A stretch of 6,443 nt of DNA from CAZMGD01 sp964565705 (GTDB lineage: Bacteria; Actinomycetota; Acidimicrobiia; Acidimicrobiales; Ilumatobacteraceae). The stretch is taken from assembly GCA_964565705.1 (NCBI GenBank), contig CAZMGD010000167.1, positions 1 to 6,443 on the forward strand. The letters run 5' to 3'. Made by a program: the position numbers and the translations under genes. Each line of letters starts with the position of its first letter. The first letter of the stretch is position 1. Below the pieces are notes generated by a model. The model worked only from the letters and a program-made list of their open reading frames with translations, searched no databases and was not told the DNA's origin. Positions 1 through 6,443 of the stretch are shown here, piece by piece.

Positions 1-84
1 ACGTCAGCCATCGGGTCCAGGTCAGTCACAGTGGGGACCACCAGCGCCACCGCCGGGCAGCTGATCGCCAGTGGGAAACTGCTG

Positions 85-108
85 GTGATCACAGCCGGTG
101 ACGGTCAC
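85..108. promoter_or_regulatory. Pair of adjacent GTGA/TCAC palindromes, possible operator
   Basis: Two perfect dyads lie side by side in the leader: GTGATCAC at 85-92 and GTGAC-G-GTCAC at 98-108, with centres about 14.5 bp apart. They share the GTGA/TCAC half-site and lie about 130-150 bases upstream of the preferred start of the first gene. This arrangement fits a tandem operator for a dimeric regulator, but no regulator gene is visible and short palindromes also occur by chance in GC-rich DNA. No convincing -10/-35 pair could be placed, so the promoter itself is not assigned. Confidence 0.25.
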
Positions 109-185
109 AAGCAACTCTGTGGATCGACTGCTCCGCGATGCCCGGACGAACTGCAGCCAGCACGGGCGGCCAGCGCCACCGTCGT

Positions 186-206
186 GAGCAGCCGGTTCCG
201 GTGCTC
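186..206 (+). promoter_or_regulatory. Inverted repeat / hairpin just upstream of the first gene
   Basis: The arms are GAGCA and CCGG on the left (186-190, 192-195) and CCGG and TGCTC on the right (198-201, 202-206), with one bulged G at 191. As RNA this would form a stem of about 8 pairs closing a small GTTC loop. There is no T-tract after it, so it does not look like an intrinsic terminator. It ends 27 bases before the preferred ATG at 234, so it could be an operator dyad or a 5' leader structure affecting translation. Its function is inferred. Confidence 0.3.
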
Positions 207-233
207 CTCGGTGCGATGAGGCAGACTCGAACC

Positions 234-917
234 ATGGGTTCGGGGGGAGGCGACGAGGAGTTCAGCAACGGTGACCGCGTGTCGCTGTGGCTGATGAACG
301 CCGACGGCCGTGGGGCGGTGCGCGGCACGCTGCGCCGGTTCCGCCTGCCCGAGGCGTTCGACACCGACCTCATCGACAAGACCATTCACGCCGCCGAGTT
401 GATGGACGAGCGCGGCGACCGGATCGACAACGTGGCGGCGTGGACCCGCCACACCTTGGGGCTGCGGGCTCGTGACCTGCTGCGGTCGCCCGGCAGCCGG
501 CGGGCCGCCGCCGCGGCCACGCACGACGATGGCGCCGATCTCGTCGCCGCGCTGCCCGACCGGTCCGACGAGCTCGGCCGGCTCGCCGTCGAGCTGGACG
601 TGGGCGAGCTGCGACGCCAGCTCGGATCACGGTGGGGCGAGGGCCATCCGTGGCGGGTGTCGGCGTCGCTGACCTACCTCTCCGTCGCCGTCGACGGCGG
701 CTCGGCGCCTCCTCGCTGCCCGCGACCGACGGGCGGCGCCGACGAGTTCGACGCCGCCCACTGGGCCGGCCTCTTCTACGCCGGCGTCCGCGACGTGTTC
801 CCCTTCGGTGGCGAGGACACGCCGGCAGTCCGCCAGCGCCGCAAGCGGCGCATCGACCAGGTCCGCGCGGCGATCATCGAGTCGCACGCTCTGGCAGGGC
901 TGGGCGACGATGGCTGA
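234..917 (+). CDS. Sigma-70 region 2-like protein, no recognisable region 4
   Basis: This is a predicted 227-residue soluble protein. Residues 30-86 resemble sigma-70/ECF region 2: a first helix with RRFRLPEAF, an acidic stretch with DTDLIDKTIHAAEL in the place of the usual D-x-x-QE segment, then NVAAWTRHTLGLRARDLLR, which matches the aW...(A/R)xxxxDLLR signature of regions 2.3-2.4. The C-terminal half has no region 4 helix-turn-helix that I can recognise. It has a Pro/Gly-rich stretch, a WAGLFYAGVRDVFPF segment and a basic RQRRKRRIDQVR segment near residues 200-211. The ATG at 234 is preferred because it directly precedes the plausible protein and has a weak GAGG at 218-221. In-frame ATGs at 138 and 216 would place the hairpin in or beside coding sequence and add an atypical N-terminus. 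The gene ends in an 8-base overlap with the next, so the two are probably translationally coupled. It may be a degenerate sigma factor or a DNA/RNA polymerase-binding adaptor. The reading frame is fairly secure; the sigma assignment is moderate. Confidence 0.6.
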   Translation: MGSGGGDEEFSNGDRVSLWLMNADGRGAVRGTLRRFRLPEAFDTDLIDKTIHAAELMDERGDRIDNVAAWTRHTLGLRARDLLRSPGSRRAAAAATHDDGADLVAALPDRSDELGRLAVELDVGELRRQLGSRWGEGHPWRVSASLTYLSVAVDGGSAPPRCPRPTGGADEFDAAHWAGLFYAGVRDVFPFGGEDTPAVRQRRKRRIDQVRAAIIESHALAGLGDDG

Positions 918-2175
918 GGTCCCGCTGCTCGGCCTGCCCAGCTTCGTCGTGGAACCGCGCACCGACGGCGACGACCTCGAACTGATCCAGACCGTTCCCG
1001 GCCCCGCGGGGTCGCTCGAGCTGCGCATCGGTTCGGTGGAGGTGGCCGTCGATGCGGCCGACGTCACCGCAATCAACCACGTCCGCGTCGAACTGGGGCC
1101 GCAGGGACTCGACCCCGCCGCACGGCGCACGTTGACCCGCCTCCTCGGTGACGCGCTGCTCGACGAGGTCGACCACGTCGTGCTGGAGCCGCCGGCCAAG
1201 AGTCGCCAGATCGGCTTGGCGCGCGCCGACCAGCGCATCCACGTCGACCGCGTCTTCGTGCGTCTCGTCACCGCGGCGTCGGCGACGGATCGGCCCGGGC
1301 TGCTACCGCACGAGCGCGCCCTGTCCGTGCTCGAGACCGTGGCGCTGGCCCGCCGGCTGCGGCTCCCGGAGCTCGTCGACCAGTGGGCCGGCGACGTGAT
1401 CGACGCAGCAGCTCTGCTCGCCGCCGACCCGGACCACGTCGACCGGGCGCTGCGGAACCCCGATGCCCGCGCCGCGGCCGCCGATCTGTGCGAGACCGCG
1501 GCCAAGTGGCCGGCGATCTCGCTCGTCGCCGATGGACTCAACCGGCTCGCTGCCCAGCTCCGCGTCGCGTCACCCGACGGCACCGGCGACGGAGGATCCG
1601 CCGGGACACGCCCACTCGACGCGTCGGCCCAGCCGACGGAGCCGGCGTCTGTCGCCCTCGATTCGCTGGCCCCGATGGTCACCGGCGCCTGGCCCACCGT
1701 GTCGCGGACGTTCCACGACGAGTTCGAGATCCGGCTGCCCGGCTGGGGCGAGCGCGCCGCCGGCTGGTGGGTGCGCGCGTTCTCGGGTGCGGACGGCGTG
1801 CCGGTCGCCGCGGTGCCGATCGAGGCCGACGGCGACGATGCCGTGGGGTATTGCATCGTGCCGCCCCGCTTCGCCGACCAGCTGCTGATCGACGTCGTCG
1901 ACGATCCGTCGTCGCCCCGCTCCTCCGAACGGATCGCCGCGTTCCGGGCGGCGATCGCCACCGGCAAGCGGGCAGCGCGACTCGAACGGCTCGACCGTCA
2001 CGACGAGGCGGCGGCCACGTGGCAGGCCTCCAGCGAGCTGCACCGGCGCGCGGGCGACGACTGGCGGGCGGCGACGGCCCTGGCGATCGCCGACCAGCAC
2101 TACCGCACCACTCGTGGCGGCCGGGGCCAGGACGCCCGACCCGTGGTGACCGATCTCGTCGGCCCCGGCGACTGA
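910..2175 (+). CDS. Hypothetical protein with C-terminal TPR-like helices
   Basis: I do not recognise this 421-residue protein. The ATG at 910 sits inside the end of the upstream gene (ATGGCTGA overlap) with a weak AGGG at 896-899. An in-frame ATG at 808 would force a 110-base overlap and is less likely. Visible parts: an N-terminal mixed alpha/beta region (about 1-130); a helical Ala/Leu-rich region (about 132-217); a low-complexity Gly/Ser/Thr/Pro linker (about 219-247); a second globular region with several aromatics (FEIRLPGWGERAAGWW and following); and paired amphipathic helices at about 352-398 (DRHDEAAATW, then HRRAGDDWRAATALAIAD) resembling one or two tetratricopeptide repeats. There is no signal peptide or membrane span. 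It lies between the sigma-like gene and pglW with only a 14-base gap to pglW, so it probably works with one of them, perhaps as a protein-binding partner. That role is inferred from position only. Confidence 0.75.
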   Translation: MAEVPLLGLPSFVVEPRTDGDDLELIQTVPGPAGSLELRIGSVEVAVDAADVTAINHVRVELGPQGLDPAARRTLTRLLGDALLDEVDHVVLEPPAKSRQIGLARADQRIHVDRVFVRLVTAASATDRPGLLPHERALSVLETVALARRLRLPELVDQWAGDVIDAAALLAADPDHVDRALRNPDARAAAADLCETAAKWPAISLVADGLNRLAAQLRVASPDGTGDGGSAGTRPLDASAQPTEPASVALDSLAPMVTGAWPTVSRTFHDEFEIRLPGWGERAAGWWVRAFSGADGVPVAAVPIEADGDDAVGYCIVPPRFADQLLIDVVDDPSSPRSSERIAAFRAAIATGKRAARLERLDRHDEAAATWQASSELHRRAGDDWRAATALAIADQHYRTTRGGRGQDARPVVTDLVGPGD

Positions 2176-2189
2176 GGGCTCCCGACCCG

Positions 2190-5100
2190 ATGCAGAAGGA
2201 CTCCGAACGCTGGAACGAGGTGAACCCCTCGCGCTACGCGTGGGAGCGCGAGGGCATCGCCTTCGTCCGTGAGGGTCTTCCCGACGCCAAGCCCTATCGG
2301 GGCTGGGCCAACGTCGAGTTCGTCGGCGAGGACCGCTCGCTGAACGAGATCGACCTCCTGGTCACGTGCCCGACGGGCATCTTCCTGATCGAGATCAAGT
2401 CGCACCCCGGCATCATCAGCGGCAACGGCCAGCAGTGGACGTGGATCCGCCCCGACGGCACGCGCCAGAGCATCGCCAACCCGCTGTTCACCACCCAGAA
2501 CAAGTGCCATCGGCTCGAGAACCTGGTCAGCAAGCAGTCGGCGTGGCGGAACCTCAAGGGCAGGGCGCGCCTGCAGATCGAACCGATCGTGTTCCTGAGC
2601 AACCCCGACCTGGATTGCCAGCTGAACCCCGCCGGCCGGATCGGCGTGTACGGCCGCGGGCTGCCGCCACGACGCGTCAATGCGGCGACCATCCCGAACG
2701 TGCTCGACCTGCTGAAGAACAACCTGAAGGACGAGGAGCGAAACCGCCGCGGAGCGATCAACGCCGTCGACAGCGCGGTGTCCAACGCGTTCGCCGAGGC
2801 CCTCGTGCAAGCCGGCATCCGCCCGTCGACCGGCCAGCACCGCGTCGGCGACTACGACCTGCTGGAGCGCCTCGGCGACGGGCCCGGCTGGGAGGATTGG
2901 CGGGCGCTGCACCGAGGCACGGGCGTGCACCGGCGGATCAGGCGGTGGCTGACGACCGAGACCCACACCGTCGAGGAGGAGCAGCACCTCGAGCGTGCGG
3001 CCCGGCGCGAGTTCGAGCTGCGCGGCTTGCTGAACCACCCGAACGTGCTGCTGCCCGTCGACCTCCAGTTCAACGAGTACGGACCGGCGCTCGTGTTCGA
3101 CGACGACCAGGACCGGCCGACGCTCGACGTCTGGCTTGCCGACGAGGGCGCGTCGCTGTCGCTCGACGCCCGCCTGCGGCTCGTCCGCCAGATCGCCGAG
3201 ACCGTCGACTTCGCCCACCGCAAGCAGGTGTTCCACCGCACGCTGGGCCCCTCCAGCATCCGGGTCGGGCAGGACCACGACGGCCAGACCAAGGTGTGGA
3301 TCGCCGACTGGCAGTCCGCCGCGCGCGAAGCCGAGACCCGCTCCGTACTGGTCGGCACCGAGCACGTGGGCGACCTCATCGACGACAGCGCCCGGCTGTA
3401 CCTCGCCCCCGAGACGGCCAACGGCTTCGCCACCGAGCCGGTGCGGTCGGACGTGTTCTCGGTCGGCGCGATCGCCTACCTGCTGTTCAGCGGCCACGCC
3501 CCGGGGGTCGACCTGGCCGACTTCCGTGAACGGCTGCGCGAGAGCGGCGGCCTCGACCTCAGCGCGGACGTCGACGGGGTGTCGGAGTACCTCCGCGTCG
3601 CGGTGCGCGACGCCACCAACCCGCAGCTCGACGACCGCCTCGGCTCGGTGCGCGAGTTCCTCGACTGGCTCGACATCGCCGCCGCCGACCAGCGCCCACC
3701 GTCGGCCGATCCTGACCACGACGTGGTCGACCCCGTGCAGGCCGAGAAGGGCGACCACCTGGAGGGCGGCTGGATGGTGGAGCGTCGCCTCGGACGCGGC
3801 GCGACGGCGGTGGCCCTGCTCGCCACTCGCCTCGACCGCACCGAGGTGCTCAAGGTGGCCGTCGACGCCCAGCACTTCGACCTGCTGCGCACCGAGCACG
3901 AAGTCCTGCAGACCGTGAGGCACAAGGGCATCGTGACCAGCTACGACCTCGACGAGATCGGCGGGCGCGTGGTGCTGCACCTCGAGTCGGCCGGCGACGA
4001 GACACTCGCCGAGCACCTCCGCCGCAACGGCCGCCTCAGCCTCGGCAACCTCCAGCGCTGGGGCGACGACCTGCTCGAGACGCTGGCCCACCTCGAGCAG
4101 GAGGGCATCGCCCACCGCGACATCAAGCCCGACAACCTGGCGATCAAGGCCAGGAAACCGAACAACGAGCTGCACCTCGTGATGTTCGACTTCTCGCTGT
4201 CGCGCACCCCGGCGGAGAACATCCGCGCCGGCACGCCCGGCTACCTCGACCCGTTCCTCGACGAACGGCCGAACAAGCGGTGGGACTGGCCCGCCGAGCG
4301 GTGGAGCGTCGCCGTCGTGCTCTACGAGATGGCCACCGGGGTGCGGCCGCGCTACGAGGGCGGCGGCGACCCGGGATTGGTGCCCGGCATCGAAGCCGAG
4401 ATCGACCCCGCCCAGTTCGATCCCTCGGTGGCGTCGGGCCTGCGCGACTTCTTCGTCAAGGCGCTGCGGCGCGACCCGTCGCAGCGGTTCGACACCGTCG
4501 AGGAGATGCGCTCGGCATGGAGCGCGGCGCTGGCCCGCATCAACGAGCCGGTGCTGGCGGGCACGGACCTCGGCGACCGCGCCGCCGTGGACGACGCGCT
4601 GCAGCGCTCGGTCCGCGACACACCGTTGGTGGAGCTGCACCTGACGCCGAAGGTGCTCGACGTGTTGAGCCGGCTGAACGTGCACACCGCCGGTCAGCTC
4701 GCCGACACCAACATCCAGAAGCTGCAGCGGATGGCCGGCGTCGGCGACAAGACGCGCCGCGAGATCAGCCGCCTCGCGCGCGCCCTGGTCGACCGCTTCG
4801 CCAGCGAGCCGGAGGAGTTCGAGACGTCCGACGCGGCGTCGATCGACCGGATGGCCGGCCTGCTGTACCGCAAGGGCACGGCCCGCACCGCCGACGGGAC
4901 GCTCGTGCGGATGGTGCTCGAGCCGCACCTGCCGATGCAGACGACGTTCCTCGGCGCGACCGACGCGCTCGGCCCCTGGCCGTCGCACGCCGAAGTCGCC
5001 GAGGCCGCCGGGATCGCGATCGCCGACGTCAAGGACGCGACCCTCGAGGCGACGCGGCGGTGGAAGAAGATCGCTGCGTTCACCCGGCTGCGCACCGACC

Positions 5101-6410
5101 TCATCGACGTGGTGCGCCGATCGGGCGGGGTGATGACCGCCGACGAGCTGGCCAGCGCCGCGCTCGACCTGCGCGGCAGCGCGGCCGCGCTCGACCAGCG
5201 CCTGCTGCGCGCCCGTGCCGTCGTGCGGGCGGTGCTGGAGGAGGACCAAGCGCGCGCCGACGCCCAGTGGGTGCTGCGCCGCGACGCCGAGCGACTGGTC
5301 GTGTCCGACGACCAGGACCCGAACATCGACGGCACCGTGCGCGCGGTGTGGGCGCTGGCGGTCGGCGACGTCGCCGACTCCCTCGTCGCCGGCGACGAAC
5401 TGCCGACCACCGCCGACGTCGTGACCGCCCTGCGCGCCGTCGAGGCCCCGGCGGCATTGCTCGACCTGCCCGACGCCCGGCTGATCCGGCTCGCGGCAGC
5501 GGCATCGCGGACCGCGTCGACCTCGACCCGCCTCGACCTGTACCCGCGCCTCCTGCCGCCGGCCCGATCGGTCGTCATGGCCCGGCCGGCGCTGGTGACC
5601 GCGAGCGCGCTGTCGGTCGACGCCGTCCAGAGCCGGGTGCGGGCCCGCTTCCCCGACGCCGCGCCGCTGCCGCCGCGCCCGGCGCTGGACGCGCTGCTCG
5701 ACTCGATCGGCCTGATCTGGGACACGGGCCTGGCGGCCTACCGCCTGCCGACCGTGGCGTCGTCGGAGTCGGGGCGCAGCACGCACCTGCCGACGATGTT
5801 GCCGCCCACCGAGATCGACCTGACCCGCGAGGCGGCGCTCGAGTTCGACCAGCGGATGCAGCGCCTCGCCGCCGGCGGCGGCTACTGCGTCGTCAACGTC
5901 GCGACCCGCCACGTCGAGGGCGCCGAGCACCTGCTGGCCCAGCGCCACGGCTTCGTCGTGGTCGACGTCGACCTCGAGCTCATCGACGCGATGCGCGCCG
6001 TCGCCCAATCTGGCAACGCCGACTGGGCGGTGGTGAGCGCCGCCGACGCGACCCGTGCCACGCCCGAGTGGAACAAGCTTCAGCAACTCGTCGTGAAGCC
6101 GGCGCTGCCCGCCCTGCGCGAGCGGGTGCTGCGTGCCGGCCCCACCGTGCTGCTGAGCGGCATCGGGCTGCTCGGCCGCTACGGGCAGCTCGGCCTGCTG
6201 GACGAGCTGCGCGACCACACGACCGGCGTGCGCCGGCTGGACGGGGTGGCGCTGCGCGGGCTCGCCGTGCTCGTGCCGACCGAGACCCCCGACCGGCCGC
6301 CGACGATCGCCGGCGAGGCCGTCGCGTTCGTCGGCGCGAACCAGTGGACGAGCGTGCCGCGGCGCTGGCTGGAGCCAGGTTTCGACACGGTGCGAGGAGG
6401 ATCGCGATGA
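2190..6410 (+). CDS. pglW: BREX/Pgl system NERD-domain serine/threonine kinase PglW
   Basis: This 1406-residue protein has the length and domain order of PglW, the kinase of the Streptomyces Pgl (phage growth limitation) and type 2 BREX systems. Residues about 15-130 form a NERD domain with nuclease-type residues D55 (NEID) and E68-x-K70 (IEIK), followed by NPLFTTQNK at 97-105. Residues about 219-500 are a degenerate kinase: HRT-LGPSS at 349-356 replaces HRDxKxxN and DWQ at 373-375 replaces DFG, though APE is kept at 406-408. Residues about 527-785 are an intact kinase: GRGATA loop 535-540, K555, HRD 642-644, K646, N649, DFS 667-669 and GTPGY 681-685. Next come a helix-hairpin-helix segment like RNA polymerase alpha-CTD (about 812-870), winged-helix-like segments (about 919-1000) and a PglW-type C-terminus with GLLGRYGQLGLLDELR. 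The ATG at 2190 is 14 bases after the upstream stop. Its only Shine-Dalgarno candidate, GAGGG (2174-2178), overlaps that stop, suggesting coupling. The ATG gives the expected W8-containing N-terminus; a GTG at 2220 is a weaker option. PglW is thought to signal within the defence system by phosphorylation; its exact target here is unknown. Confidence 0.93.
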   Translation: MQKDSERWNEVNPSRYAWEREGIAFVREGLPDAKPYRGWANVEFVGEDRSLNEIDLLVTCPTGIFLIEIKSHPGIISGNGQQWTWIRPDGTRQSIANPLFTTQNKCHRLENLVSKQSAWRNLKGRARLQIEPIVFLSNPDLDCQLNPAGRIGVYGRGLPPRRVNAATIPNVLDLLKNNLKDEERNRRGAINAVDSAVSNAFAEALVQAGIRPSTGQHRVGDYDLLERLGDGPGWEDWRALHRGTGVHRRIRRWLTTETHTVEEEQHLERAARREFELRGLLNHPNVLLPVDLQFNEYGPALVFDDDQDRPTLDVWLADEGASLSLDARLRLVRQIAETVDFAHRKQVFHRTLGPSSIRVGQDHDGQTKVWIADWQSAAREAETRSVLVGTEHVGDLIDDSARLYLAPETANGFATEPVRSDVFSVGAIAYLLFSGHAPGVDLADFRERLRESGGLDLSADVDGVSEYLRVAVRDATNPQLDDRLGSVREFLDWLDIAAADQRPPSADPDHDVVDPVQAEKGDHLEGGWMVERRLGRGATAVALLATRLDRTEVLKVAVDAQHFDLLRTEHEVLQTVRHKGIVTSYDLDEIGGRVVLHLESAGDETLAEHLRRNGRLSLGNLQRWGDDLLETLAHLEQEGIAHRDIKPDNLAIKARKPNNELHLVMFDFSLSRTPAENIRAGTPGYLDPFLDERPNKRWDWPAERWSVAVVLYEMATGVRPRYEGGGDPGLVPGIEAEIDPAQFDPSVASGLRDFFVKALRRDPSQRFDTVEEMRSAWSAALARINEPVLAGTDLGDRAAVDDALQRSVRDTPLVELHLTPKVLDVLSRLNVHTAGQLADTNIQKLQRMAGVGDKTRREISRLARALVDRFASEPEEFETSDAASIDRMAGLLYRKGTARTADGTLVRMVLEPHLPMQTTFLGATDALGPWPSHAEVAEAAGIAIADVKDATLEATRRWKKIAAFTRLRTDLIDVVRRSGGVMTADELASAALDLRGSAAALDQRLLRARAVVRAVLEEDQARADAQWVLRRDAERLVVSDDQDPNIDGTVRAVWALAVGDVADSLVAGDELPTTADVVTALRAVEAPAALLDLPDARLIRLAAAASRTASTSTRLDLYPRLLPPARSVVMARPALVTASALSVDAVQSRVRARFPDAAPLPPRPALDALLDSIGLIWDTGLAAYRLPTVASSESGRSTHLPTMLPPTEIDLTREAALEFDQRMQRLAAGGGYCVVNVATRHVEGAEHLLAQRHGFVVVDVDLELIDAMRAVAQSGNADWAVVSAADATRATPEWNKLQQLVVKPALPALRERVLRAGPTVLLSGIGLLGRYGQLGLLDELRDHTTGVRRLDGVALRGLAVLVPTETPDRPPTIAGEAVAFVGANQWTSVPRRWLEPGFDTVRGGSR
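6394..6401 (+). promoter_or_regulatory. Strong ribosome binding site at the end of pglW
   Basis: GAGGAGGA lies inside the last codons of pglW. Its GGAGG core (6396-6400) is 6 bases upstream of the ATG at 6407, ideal spacing, and it is the strongest Shine-Dalgarno sequence in the window. It therefore serves the 8-codon minicistron directly, and the gene starting at 6430 only through re-initiation or a weaker GGAG at 6417-6420. Confidence 0.6.
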
Positions 6411-6433
6411 GCGAGCGGAGCGGGCGCCGATGA
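6407..6433 (+). CDS. Eight-residue minicistron between pglW and the next gene
   Basis: ATG at 6407 overlaps the pglW stop (ATGA) and has the best ribosome binding site in the window. It reads only MSERSGRR before a TGA at 6431-6433, which overlaps the ATG at 6430. It may be a coupling device that passes ribosomes from pglW to the downstream gene, an accidental ORF, or the remnant of an older start site. It is the last few codons of a long spurious frame overlapping pglW, so a protein function is unlikely. Confidence 0.35.
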   Translation: MSERSGRR

Positions 6434-6443
6434 GCGTCGACCG
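6430..6443 (+). CDS. Start of the next operon gene (partial, runs off the window)
   Basis: ATG at 6430 overlaps the minicistron stop in an ATGA arrangement and opens a frame reading M-S-V-D to the window edge. GGAG at 6417-6420, 9 bases upstream, is an acceptable ribosome binding site. In type 2 BREX/Pgl loci the gene after pglW is typically pglX, an adenine-specific DNA methyltransferase, but four codons cannot show that. The alternative is that no gene starts here and the true start lies further downstream. Confidence 0.5.

Noticed and set aside
74..102. ECF-type promoter (GGAAAC, 17 bases, GGTGAC) that could imply autoregulation
   Set aside because: The -35-like half is only approximate and the -10-like half does not fit the usual CGTC motif well, so it was not called.
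31..219. 62-residue open frame in the leader
   Set aside because: It has no ribosome binding site, less biased codon use than the real genes and no recognisable motif. It is more likely non-coding leader.
138..233. Earlier starts (138, 216) for the sigma-like gene
   Set aside because: Neither has a clear ribosome binding site. The extra residues do not resemble sigma factors, and the hairpin at 186-206 would fall inside the gene with the 138 start.
627..1967. 446-codon minus-strand open frame opposite the first two genes
   Set aside because: The product is Ser/Ala/Arg-rich low complexity. The plus-strand frames here are better supported by codon bias and by the tight coupling to each other and to pglW.
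1383..2189. Upstream extension of the pglW frame
   Set aside because: The added 269 residues are arginine-rich shadow sequence of the preceding gene; the PglW-like sequence begins at the ATG at 2190.
2100..6218. 1372-codon open frame on the minus strand opposite pglW
   Set aside because: It is antisense to a clearly conserved gene; its product is low-complexity and rich in R, G, V, H and Q with no recognisable domain. Such frames are expected opposite GC-rich genes with biased third positions.
4280..6433. 717-codon plus-strand frame overlapping the 3' half of pglW
   Set aside because: It is an Arg/Ala/Pro-rich out-of-frame shadow; only its final 9 codons, starting at 6407, coincide with the minicistron.
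1..6443. CRISPR arrays, tRNA/rRNA genes, insertion sequences, intrinsic terminators
   Set aside because: I saw no regularly spaced repeats, RNA gene signatures, transposase motifs or hairpin followed by a T-tract on either strand.

Overview
The window is GC-rich (roughly 70% by eye). Coding is on the plus strand only, with strongly G/C-biased third codon positions, short gene overlaps and long spurious open frames on the opposite strand. This suggests a high-GC actinomycete (Actinomycetota), but nothing here fixes a genus.

Layout: bases 1-233 are a non-coding leader containing two adjacent GTGA/TCAC palindromes and a hairpin-forming inverted repeat. Three co-directional genes follow, packed like one operon. 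The first (about 234-917) encodes a small protein with a segment resembling sigma-70/ECF region 2 but no recognisable region 4. The second (910-2175) overlaps it by 8 bases and encodes a 421-residue protein that I do not recognise, with a TPR-like C-terminus. The third (2190-6410) encodes a 1406-residue PglW, the NERD-domain and serine/threonine-kinase component of the Pgl / type 2 BREX phage-defence system. Its stop codon overlaps an 8-codon minicistron (6407-6433), whose stop in turn overlaps the start of a further gene that leaves the window at 6443. In type 2 BREX loci the gene after pglW is usually pglX, but the 14 visible bases cannot identify it.

How the parts fit: PglW is read as a signalling and regulatory protein of the defence island. 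In order it has a NERD nuclease-like fold with intact D-ExK residues, a degenerate kinase-like domain, an intact second kinase, a helix-hairpin-helix segment resembling the RNA polymerase alpha C-terminal domain, winged-helix-like segments and a PglW-type C-terminus. The most interesting point is the combination of a sigma-region-2-like protein and an unknown partner translationally coupled to pglW. Together with the alpha-CTD-like segment, this raises the possibility, as inference only, that this BREX branch carries its own transcription-linked control or sensing module.
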